From contig NZ_JAATJL010000001.1 in assembly GCF_011927905.1 (NCBI RefSeq), forward strand, positions 496,001 to 560,000: a DNA stretch of 64,000 nucleotides. Direction: 5' to 3'. The DNA is from Arthrobacter pigmenti. Lineage in GTDB: Bacteria; Actinomycetota; Actinomycetes; Actinomycetales; Micrococcaceae. Of this stretch, positions 15,169-23,567 are shown one piece after another. Within the stretch, counting starts at the first letter, position 1, and every line of letters starts with the position of its first letter. The position numbers were made by a program, and so were the translations under genes. The notes under the pieces are model-generated. The model made no database searches. It saw nothing but the letters and a program-made list of their open reading frames with translations, and was not told where the DNA came from.

Positions 15169-16536
15169 TTAGGGCACTCTCGGCAGGTCGCCGTCGAGTA
15201 TGGCAGAACACCTCACGGAAAGCCGCTCGCGATCAACCGGATCGAGCTCACTGGAGGAGATGGCGCGAAGGATCCGCTGCGCCTGAGTGCTGATCACTCC
15301 ACGGTGATCGCCGCTCACATCGTTCCAGGTCACTTCCGCCAGCAGCTCCACCAACCGTCCCACAACCCTCGGATCGTCGATCCCATAGGTGCAGATCTGG
15401 GAGACGACCAGATCGAGGAACATAGGGAGCGTTCTACGGTGGGTGACCACTCGGACCATCCCGGCCTCGTCCCTGAGGACATGCGCAGTTGGTGCATCGC
15501 GGGCGAATCGCGAGAGTACGGCGGAGAGATGCCCCAGCGCGTGCACGCAGGTGGTCGGATCATTGACGCTCGGCGAAATAGTGCGCACCGCAACATCGAG
15601 CAGTTGCTGCAGGGCGAACCCGAGATCCTGGACTGAATTGCGTTCAAAGCCGATGCTGACCGCGTTCGCCACCGCCCGCTCGACATCGTTCAGTTCATCC
15701 GGCGTGAAGCCTGCCACTGAAGCGCCCTCCGCCCGCCAGAGCTGGGCGAACGGGACGCCTTCCACGAGGAAGTCGCCCGGCGGGGCCTGCACCGAAATCA
15801 CGGCATTGAAACGCTGCGCGAGTTCCAGCAGCGCAGGCCCGTCAATTTCGACGAGGAACCCGGATTCGCGAGCTTTCACGGCAAGCGCCGCCGTTGGAAC
15901 CGACGGGGGTGAACCGCCGTCCTGGTGTGCGCCGATCTCCTCGACCGTCGTCGTGAAATCTTCCCGGACATCATTGAGCATCCGTTCCACCCGAAGCTGC
16001 CGCGATAGGTGCCCGAGAAACAGGACCAGTCCGATCACCGTGGCCAGGACCAGCAGGAACGAGAACGTGACAGCAATCTCCGGCACAAACCCGGCGGATT
16101 GCTCGTCATCGTCGCGGATGGTCCGCAGCACGGTGAGCGCAAAAGCGAACGTCGCGAGAAAGAGTGCCAGCGTGTTGTGCACAAACCGGTCACTCGTGAA
16201 CGTGCGCAGCAGGCGCGGTGAATACTGGCTGCTCGCCAGCTGCAGCGTCACCACGGTGAGTGAGAAGGTCAGCGACGTCACAGTGATGGTGGACGCGGCG
16301 ATAGCTTCCATCAGCGAACGTGCTGCCGGTGGTCCACCGCCGAACAGGAAGCCCGAAATGGCTGGCGGAAGCCGGTCGTCTACGGAGCGGTCCAGCCATG
16401 TGGTGAGCTGGGCGAGGACGACGGACAGGATGACCGCAGCGAGCGGTATGGGCCAAAGCTGGGACCGAACGTAGTCTCGGACGGCCCGCGGGGCAAGGTG
16501 GCGACTACTCCGACCAATCGAGGGTGTGCTTCGCAT
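15169..16536 (-). CDS. DUF2254 membrane protein
   Basis: A 455-residue protein with four N-terminal membrane helices (about residues 20-180; e.g. IPLAAVILSVVLAQL, FSLTVVTLQLASSQYSPRLL, LFLATFAFALTVL, FLLVLATVIGLVLFLGHL). A large cytoplasmic or external domain follows, containing SGFLVEIDGPALLELAQR and SFGFERNSV-like ISIGFERNSVQDLGFALQQLLDVAVRTISPSVNDPTT. The SQYSPR and SPSVNDPTT motifs are hallmarks of DUF2254. Function unknown. The ATG at 16536 is favoured because the upstream extension of the frame overlaps the VOC gene and is not membrane-like. Confidence 0.85.
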   Translation of the reverse strand: MRSTPSIGRSSRHLAPRAVRDYVRSQLWPIPLAAVILSVVLAQLTTWLDRSVDDRLPPAISGFLFGGGPPAARSLMEAIAASTITVTSLTFSLTVVTLQLASSQYSPRLLRTFTSDRFVHNTLALFLATFAFALTVLRTIRDDDEQSAGFVPEIAVTFSFLLVLATVIGLVLFLGHLSRQLRVERMLNDVREDFTTTVEEIGAHQDGGSPPSVPTAALAVKARESGFLVEIDGPALLELAQRFNAVISVQAPPGDFLVEGVPFAQLWRAEGASVAGFTPDELNDVERAVANAVSIGFERNSVQDLGFALQQLLDVAVRTISPSVNDPTTCVHALGHLSAVLSRFARDAPTAHVLRDEAGMVRVVTHRRTLPMFLDLVVSQICTYGIDDPRVVGRLVELLAEVTWNDVSGDHRGVISTQAQRILRAISSSELDPVDRERLSVRCSAILDGDLPRVP

Positions 16537-16558
16537 AGTTGACCATAGCAAGCCGGCG

Positions 16559-16939
16559 TCAGGCCTTGGCGGGTTGCTCGGCGAGTTGCTGAAGAGCCCA
16601 CGTGTTGCCGTCCGGATCGGCGAAGTACACGAACCGGCCCCACGGCTGCTCATCCACGGCGCTGGCATCGACTCGGTTCGCGAGCAGGTGCTCCCGCGCT
16701 TCATCGGCGTCGGAAATGACAACCTGGAGGCCCTTCTGTGATCCGGGGGCCATCTCCGTAACTCCCTTGCCGAGGACGATGGAGCACGCAGAACCTGGTG
16801 GGGTCAGCTGGATGAAGCGGACGTCCTCGCTGACGGTGTAATCGTGGTCGAGAGTGAACCCGACCTGGTCCCGGTAGAACGCGATAGCGCGGTCCGGATC
16901 CGTAACGGGGATGGCAACCAGCTCGATCTTCCAGTCCAT
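16559..16939 (-). CDS. VOC-family (glyoxalase/bleomycin-resistance fold) protein
   Basis: A 126-residue protein with the two beta-alpha-beta-beta-beta units of the VOC fold. The first is IELVAIPVTDPDRAIAFYRDQVGF and the last WGRFVYFADPDGNTWALQQ with the terminal metal-site Glu position replaced by Gln-Gln, so a classical glyoxalase metal site is uncertain. AAAGGTTCACCC precedes the ATG at 16939. Many such stand-alone genes are of unknown substrate. It is followed 22 bases later by the DUF2254 start and may share its transcript. Confidence 0.8.
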   Translation of the reverse strand: MDWKIELVAIPVTDPDRAIAFYRDQVGFTLDHDYTVSEDVRFIQLTPPGSACSIVLGKGVTEMAPGSQKGLQVVISDADEAREHLLANRVDASAVDEQPWGRFVYFADPDGNTWALQQLAEQPAKA

Positions 16940-17277
16940 GGGTGAACCTTTCCATAGGGCGTAAACGCTGTAGATAAGAAACAAGGTATAAGCAATTCAG
17001 GTCAGATTATGTCCGCATTCCGATTGTTGTTTGAGGTTCCTAAACCTGAAGACAAGAACGACGACCGCGCCTCCGCACCTTCGGGTCGCGGGTAGCCGCG
17101 TACTAAGGACGATGCAGAACTGGTCGATGGGGTAGCCTCCAGTAGGCCCCGCAGATGAGTCCCCAGCAGCTGCATACGGTTTGATCCGAGATATGAAGCA
17201 TGCTTATGATTCAGGGGTAGTTCAACGTTCAACGAGTCACCAGCCCGGCTCAGGGGAGTGCCGGGTGGAAAGCGCCT
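16940..17277. other. intergenic region, no gene seen
   Basis: About 340 bases between divergent genes. It is richer in AT around 16965-17060. A short stem, CCCGGC/GCCGGG, lies near 17247-17267, just ahead of the next start. I see no coding frame or RNA motif I recognise. Confidence 0.5.
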
Positions 17278-17595
17278 ATGGTTCCCTTCGCTTCACACGT
17301 GGGCAATTGCCCCGCCGAGACAACTGATACTCCCGATGGCGACTCCCCGCTAAGCCTGGCCGAGGAACTCCGGGACTCTGCCCGACGGATCCGCGAACTG
17401 GAGCGGGTGCGAGTTCAACTCGCACACACTTTGCTCAATGTGCAGGAAGCGTGTGCCACCACGAAGGACGCCGACCACGCACAGCGGCTCTTGTCCGCGG
17501 CCGTTCGCGACCTTGAAGACCTCGACGCGCGGCTGTTCGAAGCCCGCACTTACCACGATTCAATGGAATCCTGCGGAGATGCGCTCGCGAGCTGA
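17278..17595 (+). CDS. small helical (coiled-coil) hypothetical protein
   Basis: A 105-residue protein, mostly one long charged helix from about residue 25 to 95 (SLAEELRDSARRIRELERVR, then QLAHTLLNVQEACATTKDAD, then AVRDLEDLDARLFEARTY), typical of a coiled coil. I do not recognise a family. GGAAAG lies 8 bases before the ATG, and codon usage fits its neighbours (third-position G/C). It has no evident partner gene. It could be a non-coding open frame, so confidence is moderate. Confidence 0.5.
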   Translation: MVPFASHVGNCPAETTDTPDGDSPLSLAEELRDSARRIRELERVRVQLAHTLLNVQEACATTKDADHAQRLLSAAVRDLEDLDARLFEARTYHDSMESCGDALAS

Positions 17596-17679
17596 CGCCA
17601 GTCGCGCAGCGCGCCGACGTCGTAGTATGCATGTCGCTGCTTGAGCACGGAGTGCACGCGCCGCAGGTTTTGCGGCATC

Positions 17680-18252
17680 ATGAACTCCATGAGCGGTTTC
17701 GCCGATTACCGGCCCGGTGAGTCAGAAGCCAGGGCCGACCTGACCATCCGGCCCGCGGCTCCGGCGGACCTTGAACCCATGCTGGTGCTGCAGGAACTCG
17801 CCGGAAGGCCCACTTACCCGCAGTCACTGCGCGCGGCAATCGACGACGTCGGCCGGCTTGTCGTCGTCGCGTTCGCAGGGGACGAACTGGCCGGCTGGTC
17901 AAAAACCCACTTCTACGAGGAACGTGACGGCGCGGCGCCGGCGGGTCAGTATCTGGGCGGAGTGGAAGTCGCGCCAGACTGGCGCCGCCGCGGGGTAGCG
18001 ACTGCCCTCACCGATGCACGGCTGAACTGGATTGCAGAGCGTGCCGAATCGGCCTGGTACACGGTCAATGTTGGAAACCGGGCGTCCCTGGAGCTGCACA
18101 GACGGTGGGGTTTCACCGAGGTGGCGCGGGCGTCGTCGTTTCATGGCGTCGAGTTCAGCGGTGGTGCTGGGTTGCTGTTGCGCGCGGACCTCAACGGAAA
18201 TGTCGCCACCGGCCGGCACACTGGCACCACACCATCGACGAAAGGCAGCTGA
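17680..18252 (+). CDS. GNAT-family N-acetyltransferase
   Basis: A 190-residue acyltransferase. It has TIRPAAPADLEPMLVLQELA at the start, the acetyl-CoA binding strand and loop YLGGVEVAPDWRRRGVATAL (the R-x-x-G-x-A motif), then VNVGNRASLELHRRWGF, the family's closing motif. It would acetylate an amine or amino group of a small molecule or protein. The start is one of two nearby ATGs (17680 or 17689). The stop abuts the ATG of the next gene exactly, so the two are probably cotranslated. Confidence 0.85.
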   Translation: MNSMSGFADYRPGESEARADLTIRPAAPADLEPMLVLQELAGRPTYPQSLRAAIDDVGRLVVVAFAGDELAGWSKTHFYEERDGAAPAGQYLGGVEVAPDWRRRGVATALTDARLNWIAERAESAWYTVNVGNRASLELHRRWGFTEVARASSFHGVEFSGGAGLLLRADLNGNVATGRHTGTTPSTKGS

Positions 18253-18573
18253 ATGATCTTCATTGTCGTGAAATTCAACGTGAAACCTGACTGGGCGGAC
18301 CGGTGGGTCGAGCTCACCCGCAACTTCACCGAAGCAACTCGGCGCGAGCCCGGCAACCTCTGGTTCGACTGGTCCCGCAGCATGGACAATCCCAACGAAT
18401 TTGTCCTCGTGGAAGCATTCAGGGAGGACGCCGCGGAAGCCCACGTGGAGAGCGATCACTTCCGTCAAGCCATGCAGGACATGCCGCAGGCGCTTGCGGA
18501 AACTCCACAGATCATCAGCGAGAAGATCAACGTTGAGGGCTGGGCCCGAATGGGTGAGCTCACCGTCGGCTAG
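18253..18573 (+). CDS. putative quinol monooxygenase (YgiN-like ABM)
   Basis: A 106-residue ABM protein: FIVVKFNVKPDWADRWVELT, then the conserved REPGNLWFDWSRSMDNPNEFVLVEAF, and the closing helix HVESDHFRQAMQDMPQAL. This matches the YgiN-type quinol monooxygenase group better than the shorter cargo protein at 6245. It starts directly after the GNAT stop. Its last 14 bases overlap, tail to tail, with the citrate-synthase-like gene on the other strand. Confidence 0.8.
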   Translation: MIFIVVKFNVKPDWADRWVELTRNFTEATRREPGNLWFDWSRSMDNPNEFVLVEAFREDAAEAHVESDHFRQAMQDMPQALAETPQIISEKINVEGWARMGELTVG

Positions 18574-19756
18574 CAGGCTCATTCCCCACGTAGTTCCCGC
18601 TTGGTCGCATCCGCATTGGCGGCTGCGCGTACTCCTCAAGGATGTGCGCCGTCCATCCGGCGGTGCGAGCCAGCCCGAAGATGCCTGGTCCGGCGTCGGG
18701 CACCATGCCCGCACCCGTTGTCAGCACAGCCAGGGCAAGGTCGATGTTCGGCATGTGGTTGGTCCGGGAGACAACGACGCCGGCAATCCTGTCCGCGACC
18801 CGGCTCACCTCCCGGTACCGGGGCTGGGCTCGCATCAACCCGAGCAGCACGTGCGCCCGCGGATCCCGGCGCGCATAGAGCACGTGCCCAAACCCGGGAA
18901 TGCCCCGGCCGCTAGCCACCGCACGCGAAATTGCCGCTTCCGGATTGCCGGTGGCCAGCGCATCCTCCAGCATCGCCGCCGCCTGCGTGCTCGCATGCCC
19001 GTGGAGCGCGCTGTCGAAGGCGCCGAAAGCCGCCATCAACGCCGCATACGGATGCGCCCGGGCCGACGCCGCTACCCGCCCTGCCAGCGTGGAGGCGGCG
19101 AGGTCGTGGTCGGCCAAAAGCACCAGCGCCGCGTTGAGGATGGTCACGTCGGCCGCCTCCGGGGGAGCCGGGCTTAGCTTTCCCCAAAGTGACGCGGCGA
19201 GGGAGCCGGAACCGGAAGTGCCCGCCTGCGGAAGTACCTCAACCATGGTGCCTATCGCGCGGGCAACCATGCCGCGCGCCGTCGTCGGCGTCGGATCCCA
19301 TTTCACCGGGTCGTGGATGCTGGAAACGAGCAGGCTTTGCTGGAACCAGTCGATGGGGCGGGCGTCTGGGAGTCTCAATGCCTGGACAGTCTCGATGACC
19401 TTCCCGAACGGCGTGAAGTCCAACCATTCGGATGCCTCCCAGAGCAGCCCGGCGACCTCCTCGAACGGTGCCCGCCTCGCCAATTCGACCGCCGGCACAC
19501 CGCGGAAATACAGTTCGTCATCCCGTAGCAGGGTGATGGCGGAATCCACGACCATCAGCGGCGAGCCGCTGACCGGAGCATCAGTACGACGACGGCGCCT
19601 CCGCGCCAGCGCCTCAACCTCGAGCGGGTCGAAGGTGGAGCCCCTCTCGTCCTCAGAGCGCTCACTGTGGAGGAGCCCGCGGGAGACGTAGGAGTAGAGC
19701 GTGGCGGGTTTGACCTGCAGCCGGGCAGCGGCCTGCGAAGAAGTCAGCCGTTTCAT
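18560..19756 (-). CDS. citrate synthase fused to an N-terminal MerR-like DNA-binding domain
   Basis: A 398-residue protein. Residues about 1-55 form a helix-turn-helix of the excisionase/MerR type (LTSSQAAARLQVKPATLYSYV followed by RGLLHSERS). The rest is citrate synthase with the active-site motifs DSALHGHAS (first His), GIPGFGHVLY (second His) and NIDLALAVL (Asp). It is therefore either a condensing enzyme with a DNA-binding anchor or a regulator built on a citrate-synthase sensor. It is divergent from a second citrate synthase, with repeated TTGAT/ATCAA half-sites between them. The ATG at 19756 is preferred, as the HTH starts there. HTH-citrate synthases are known in actinobacteria; their role is not established. 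Confidence 0.85.
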   Translation of the reverse strand: MKRLTSSQAAARLQVKPATLYSYVSRGLLHSERSEDERGSTFDPLEVEALARRRRRRTDAPVSGSPLMVVDSAITLLRDDELYFRGVPAVELARRAPFEEVAGLLWEASEWLDFTPFGKVIETVQALRLPDARPIDWFQQSLLVSSIHDPVKWDPTPTTARGMVARAIGTMVEVLPQAGTSGSGSLAASLWGKLSPAPPEAADVTILNAALVLLADHDLAASTLAGRVAASARAHPYAALMAAFGAFDSALHGHASTQAAAMLEDALATGNPEAAISRAVASGRGIPGFGHVLYARRDPRAHVLLGLMRAQPRYREVSRVADRIAGVVVSRTNHMPNIDLALAVLTTGAGMVPDAGPGIFGLARTAGWTAHILEEYAQPPMRMRPSGNYVGNEPASRR

Positions 19757-19792
19757 ATTGATCCAATCAATGTTGATCACTTCAGCATCAAT
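19757..19792. promoter_or_regulatory. cluster of TTGAT/ATCAA half-sites between the two citrate synthase genes
   Basis: Four half-sites lie in 36 bases: ATTGAT (19757-19762), ATCAAT (19766-19771), GTTGAT (19772-19777) and ATCAAT (19787-19792). The first two form the palindrome ATTGAT-CCA-ATCAAT. The second and third form ATCAA-TG-TTGAT. The cluster starts at the base after the HTH-citrate synthase start codon, so it overlaps that gene's likely promoter. It is a natural target for that protein's own DNA-binding domain. Confidence 0.55.
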
Positions 19793-19836
19793 GTGAGTGC
19801 TGCAATGGTAGCAACGCCGTTCGAGGAGGAATCATC

Positions 19837-20985
19837 ATGCTTACCGCAGCCAGAACCGACAACACACTTATTGATGTTCCGAGGGGGCTCGCCAACGTTG
19901 TGGTCGCAGAAACAAAACTTGGCGAGGTCCGGGGGCAGGAAGGCTTCTATACTTACCGGCAATATTCCGCGGTGGAGCTGGCGCGCACCAGAAGTGTGGA
20001 GGAGGTCTGGTGCCTCCTGCTTCGTGGCAGCCTGCCGGACGGCACCGGTGTAGCCGACCTGCGGCAAGCCGCTACCGGCCTTTCATCGGCGGTCCGGGAA
20101 GCACTGCCGGTGATTGCGCTCGCCGGCTCGGGCGACCCGCTCGCCGGGGTCCGAACCGCACTTTCACTTGAAGGGGCTGCCACGGGTGTGCGCCCGCTGT
20201 ATGACCTCTCGCCCGAGGAGCGTGAAGAGGAGCTTATCCGGCTCGCCTACGCTGTGCCGGTGCTCAACGCGGCGCTGTACCGGGGGCGCGCGGGGCGGGA
20301 CCCAATCGAGCCTGACCCGGCGCTGGGCTACGCCGCAAACTACCTGTGGATGGTCAACGGGACGCTGCCCACCGAGCAGCAGGCAGACGCCCTCAACGCT
20401 TACCTGGTGGCGGCGCTCGATCACGGCTTCAACGCATCGACTTTCGCTGCACGGGTGATCGCCTCAACCGGAGCCGACGCCGCATCCTGCCTGGTGGGCG
20501 CCCTTGGCGCACTGTCCGGACCGTTGCATGGTGGCGCACCCGGGCGAGTCCTGGAGATGCTGGACGAGATCGGCTCTGAGGAGAAAATCGACAGCTGGAT
20601 CGCCGGGCAGATTCGTGCCGGCCGGCGCATAATGGGCTTTGGGCACCCGGTATACCGGACGGAGGATCCACGCTCCCGCCTGCTCAAGGAGATCGCGGTG
20701 CGGCTTGGCGGTCCTCGGGTTGAGTTCGCGCTCTCTGTGGAGGAGAGGATTCACGTCCTGCTCGAGGAACTCAAACCCGGGCGGCAGCTGCACACCAACC
20801 TGGAGTTCTACACCGCGGTGATGATGGAGGCGATTGGACTCGATCGGGCTCTGTTTACGCCGACATTCGCCGCGGCACGGGTTCTGGGCTGGACGGCGAA
20901 CATCCTTGAACAGAGCGCCGACCCGAAGATCATCCGGCCGTCGGCCCGTTATGTGGGACCGAAGGCGCCCGTGCCCGTGCCGTAG
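19837..20985 (+). CDS. citrate synthase / 2-methylcitrate synthase family protein
   Basis: A 382-residue citrate synthase without a DNA-binding domain. It opens PRGLANVVVAETKLGEVRGQEG as in the type II-like enzymes. Active-site motifs are SGPLHGGAPGRV (first His), IMGFGHPVYRTEDPR (second His) and HTNLEFYTAVMME, where the third catalytic position is Glu rather than Asp. That substitution is, to my knowledge, shared by actinobacterial CitA-like proteins. GAGGAGGAATC provides the ribosome binding site. It pairs divergently with the HTH-citrate synthase, and heteromer formation or regulation by the neighbour is plausible. Confidence 0.85.
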   Translation: MLTAARTDNTLIDVPRGLANVVVAETKLGEVRGQEGFYTYRQYSAVELARTRSVEEVWCLLLRGSLPDGTGVADLRQAATGLSSAVREALPVIALAGSGDPLAGVRTALSLEGAATGVRPLYDLSPEEREEELIRLAYAVPVLNAALYRGRAGRDPIEPDPALGYAANYLWMVNGTLPTEQQADALNAYLVAALDHGFNASTFAARVIASTGADAASCLVGALGALSGPLHGGAPGRVLEMLDEIGSEEKIDSWIAGQIRAGRRIMGFGHPVYRTEDPRSRLLKEIAVRLGGPRVEFALSVEERIHVLLEELKPGRQLHTNLEFYTAVMMEAIGLDRALFTPTFAAARVLGWTANILEQSADPKIIRPSARYVGPKAPVPVP

Positions 20986-21006
20986 CTTCTTCCATCGGCG
21001 TTAGGT

Positions 21007-21037
21007 CACTGCGCACACCTTTTCGTGTGAGGCAGTG
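21007..21037. terminator. terminator of the citrate synthase gene
   Basis: CACTGC (21007-21012) pairs with GCAGTG (21032-21037) and CACAC (21014-21018) with GTGTG (21025-21029) around a CTTTTC loop. The hairpin starts 22 bases after the stop. Confidence 0.6.
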
Positions 21038-21084
21038 GCGGCTCAAGCGCCTGTTCCCGCAAACATGCCGGTAAACGGCAGGAT

Positions 21085-21109
21085 CGTGGGGGCGTCCGGC
21101 GTCCCCACG
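21085..21109. terminator. second hairpin between convergent genes
   Basis: CGTGGGGGCG (21085-21094) pairs with CGTCCCCACG (21100-21109) across a 5-nt loop with one G-T mismatch. It lies 60 bases beyond the stop of the minus-strand SDR gene and may serve it. Confidence 0.5.
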
Positions 21110-21169
21110 AACCTGCACAAAAGCGGCACTGTTGCGGTCGAAGGGGTGTGCCGCCGTCCCCGAGCCCGA

Positions 21170-22009
21170 CTACAGGATCGGCCGGCCACCGGTGACGGCG
21201 ATGCGCGCACCGGACATGTAGCTGCCGTCATCGGACGCCAGGAGCACGTACGCCGGAGCGAGTTCGGCAGGCTGGCCGACCCGGCCCAGCGGGGTGTCGT
21301 CCCCGAACTGTTCCACCTTCTCCTCAGGCAAGGTGGACGGGATGAGCGGCGTCCAGATAGGCCCGGGAGCCACACTGTTGACCCGGATGCCCTTCTCTCC
21401 GAGCAACTGGGCAAGGCTCGCCGAGAAGTTTGCGATCGCCGCCTTGGTGGCGGCGTACGGTGCGAGCTGAGGACTCGGCATATCCGAATTGACCGAGGAG
21501 CTTCCGATAATCGAAGAACCCGACGCCATGTGCGGAAGCGCAGCCTTGACGAGGTGGAACATCGCCGAGATGTTGACCTTGAAGGTGTACTCCCACTCCT
21601 CCTCGGTAATTTCATCGAGGGATTCGTGGCTCATCTGGTAGGCGGCGTTGTTCACCAGGACATCCACCTTGCCGAACTCCTGGACCGCCTTGTCGATGAT
21701 GTCGCGGCAGTGCTGCGCTTCGGAGAGATCGCCGGGAACGAGGACCGCCTTTCGTCCCGCTTCCTCAACGTAGCGCGCAGTCTCGCGGGCGTCGTCGTCC
21801 TCGTTCAGGTAGGAGATGAGGACGTCCGCGCCTTCGCGGGCGAAGGCAATCGCAACCGCGCGTCCGATTCCGCTGTCGCCGCCCGTAATGACTGCGGCCT
21901 TGCCGGTGAGCTTCCCGCTGCCGCGGTAGCTTTCCTCGCCGCAGTCCGGTGTGGGCGTCATTTTGGACTGGACGCCCGGTACATCCTGTTGCTGTGCTGG
22001 CTGGCCCAT
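21170..22009 (-). CDS. SDR-family oxidoreductase, general-stress-protein-39 type
   Basis: A 279-residue SDR with the extended N-terminus (QDVPGVQSKMTPTPDCGEES) of the YdaD/YhdF stress-protein group. Motifs are TGGDSGIGRA for the cofactor, VNNAAYQ, the catalytic Ser block SSIIGSSSVNS, and Tyr-x-x-x-Lys in APYAATKAAI. The end PLGRVGQPAELAPAYVLLASDDGSYMSGARIAVTGG is typical. The family is induced by stress in Bacillus; the physiological substrate is unknown. GGAGGAAACC precedes the ATG. It lies downstream of the small membrane protein gene at 22157-22696 on the same strand. Confidence 0.88.
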   Translation of the reverse strand: MGQPAQQQDVPGVQSKMTPTPDCGEESYRGSGKLTGKAAVITGGDSGIGRAVAIAFAREGADVLISYLNEDDDARETARYVEEAGRKAVLVPGDLSEAQHCRDIIDKAVQEFGKVDVLVNNAAYQMSHESLDEITEEEWEYTFKVNISAMFHLVKAALPHMASGSSIIGSSSVNSDMPSPQLAPYAATKAAIANFSASLAQLLGEKGIRVNSVAPGPIWTPLIPSTLPEEKVEQFGDDTPLGRVGQPAELAPAYVLLASDDGSYMSGARIAVTGGRPIL

Positions 22010-22028
22010 GGTTTCCTCCGGTTCTAGG

Positions 22029-22093
22029 GGAACTTTTGTGCAGCTCTGGTTACTTCACGACGCCGGAACCCGCCAGAGCTGCACGAAAGTTCC
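22029..22093. repeat. long inverted repeat with 21-bp arms
   Basis: Bases 22029-22049 and 22073-22093 are complementary at 20 of 21 positions (inner halves GTGCAGCTCTGG and CCAGAGCTGCAC), with a 23-nt loop. It occupies the gap between two same-strand genes directly upstream of the SDR start. No T tract follows. A terminator exists separately at 22112-22142, so this may be a mobile-repeat relic (REP-like) or a protein-binding dyad. Confidence 0.7.
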
Positions 22094-22111
22094 GGGGTGG
22101 AAAGTCAGAAC

Positions 22112-22142
22112 GGGCCCGCCGTTCGGGGGAAACGACGGACCC
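22112..22142. terminator. terminator of the membrane protein gene at 22157
   Basis: GGGCCCGCCGTT (22112-22123) and AACGACGGACCC (22131-22142) pair over 12 positions with two wobble pairs and a 7-nt loop, just past the minus-strand stop at 22157. Confidence 0.6.
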
Positions 22143-22156
22143 GGGTTCTGGAGGTA

Positions 22157-22696
22157 CTAGCGGTTGAACACGCCGCTCAGTACGTTCTTGGGACGCTGCA
22201 TCTCGCCCTGCTGAGCTCCGAGGACAATCACCGCGGCGCTCAGCGCGGGTAGCGTCCACTGGAGGATCTTCAGTTGCTGCTGTGCTTTGGCGAGTTCCTC
22301 CGGCGCTCCGTGCTTCGGTTCGGTTGCACCCTCACCGCCGTGCTGGCTGAGTTCGCCCACCTTCTTGCCGAGGATTCCGGAGTACAGCGAGGCCGCCATG
22401 CCAACAACGGTGATGGTCGACTTGACCACGGTCGAAGCTACCGCGCCGTCCTGTCCGCTCAGCCGGCCCTTGTTGCCGGCAATCAGACCGATACCGCCGA
22501 TGGCGTGCGCCCCGAACGCTGCAATCTGCACGGGAGTCCACCGTGCCCACCCGATGGTCGAGAGGCGGGTGCGCTCCTTCGGATCCTTCGCCTCGGCAGC
22601 TGCTCCATTGAGGCCGACGGCGCCCATCAGCGAACCGCCGAACCAAGCCGCAGCACTGAGATCGTGTAGGGATCGTGCCAACATGTTTCCTGCCAT
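22157..22696 (-). CDS. hypothetical membrane protein
   Basis: A 179-residue protein with three or four hydrophobic segments: LHDLSAAAWFGGSLMGAVGL, PVQIAAFGAHAIGGIGLIAG, STITVVGMAASLYSGILGKK and ILQWTLPALSAAVIVLGAQQ. A hydrophilic loop (GELSQHGGEGATEPKHG) precedes the last. AAAGGAGAGC is placed well for the ATG at 22696. I have seen such proteins annotated as hypothetical in Micrococcaceae but know of no function. It ends in its own hairpin. Confidence 0.7.
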   Translation of the reverse strand: MAGNMLARSLHDLSAAAWFGGSLMGAVGLNGAAAEAKDPKERTRLSTIGWARWTPVQIAAFGAHAIGGIGLIAGNKGRLSGQDGAVASTVVKSTITVVGMAASLYSGILGKKVGELSQHGGEGATEPKHGAPEELAKAQQQLKILQWTLPALSAAVIVLGAQQGEMQRPKNVLSGVFNR

Positions 22697-22819
22697 GATG
22701 CTCTCCTTTGACCTGGGGGTTTCCGTCAAAAACTAGACGGCCTAACTTAATGTTTATCAGCCTGCTTAGCATTTGGCGAGTGGCAATTCTGGCCGGGCGA
22801 CCCGCAGTACGATCAAAAG

Positions 22820-23554
22820 GTGCTTCCGTTCCTGCTTCTGGCCACCCGCGCGGAGGATGACGCGGCGATGGGTGAATACCGCGCCTTCCTGAATTTCGCG
22901 GGGCTCACGCCGTCTGACCTGCGCCGCATCCGCGTCGAAGAAGCCCCGCTGCCACACATTCGGCTGGAAGAGTATTCGGGGATTTTCCTCGGGGGCAGCC
23001 CCTTCAACTCGTCCGACCCCGAAGAGTCCAAGTCGCCAACCCAGCACCGCGTGGAACGCGAACTCGGCGAGCTGCTGGACCGTGTGATCGAGGCGGATTT
23101 CCCCTTCCTGGGCGCCTGTTACGGGGTGGGAACGCTCGGACGCCGCCAGGAGGCCGTCATCGACCGCACCTTCGCTGAGCCCATTGGCTCGGCGGAAATT
23201 TCAGTGAACGACGACGGCGCGCGGGACCCGCTGCTGGCAGGCCTGCCGCCCAGCTTCGAAGCGTTCGTCGGCCACAAGGAGGCCTGCTCCACGCTGCCGG
23301 CGGGCGCGGTGCTGCTGGCGTCGTCGTCGTCCTGTCCGGTGCAGATGTTCCGGGTGAAACAGAACCTGTATGCCACCCAGTTCCATCCCGAGCTGGATGT
23401 TGAAGGCCTTGTCGAGCGGATTCGCATCTACAGGCACGCCGGGTACTTCCCGCCGGACCAGGCGGATGCCGTGATCGCCCGGGCTAGGGCGGCAAAGGTC
23501 AGCTGGCCGCAGCAGATCCTGCGGAACTTCGTGCTGCGCTACGCCCGGGACTAA
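22820..23554 (+). CDS. class I glutamine amidotransferase-like protein
   Basis: A 244-residue GATase1-domain protein. The nucleophile Cys100 lies in GACYGVGTLG, and the His-x-Glu of the triad in TQFHPELD near 189-191. It resembles the guaA-like stand-alone amidotransferases (GMP synthase glutaminase homologues) used with gamma-glutamyl or other amide substrates. The C-terminal SWPQQILRNFVLRYARD is characteristic of these. The GTG at 22820 is the only reasonable start, with AAAAGG just before it. No synthetase partner lies nearby. The substrate is open. Confidence 0.8.
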   Translation: MLPFLLLATRAEDDAAMGEYRAFLNFAGLTPSDLRRIRVEEAPLPHIRLEEYSGIFLGGSPFNSSDPEESKSPTQHRVERELGELLDRVIEADFPFLGACYGVGTLGRRQEAVIDRTFAEPIGSAEISVNDDGARDPLLAGLPPSFEAFVGHKEACSTLPAGAVLLASSSSCPVQMFRVKQNLYATQFHPELDVEGLVERIRIYRHAGYFPPDQADAVIARARAAKVSWPQQILRNFVLRYARD

Positions 23555-23567
23555 TCGACCAGCTGCA

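Noticed and set aside
6245-18573. The two ABM proteins (6245 and 18253) as duplicates of one gene
   Set aside because: They differ in length and in almost all residues outside the fold pattern; separate subfamilies.
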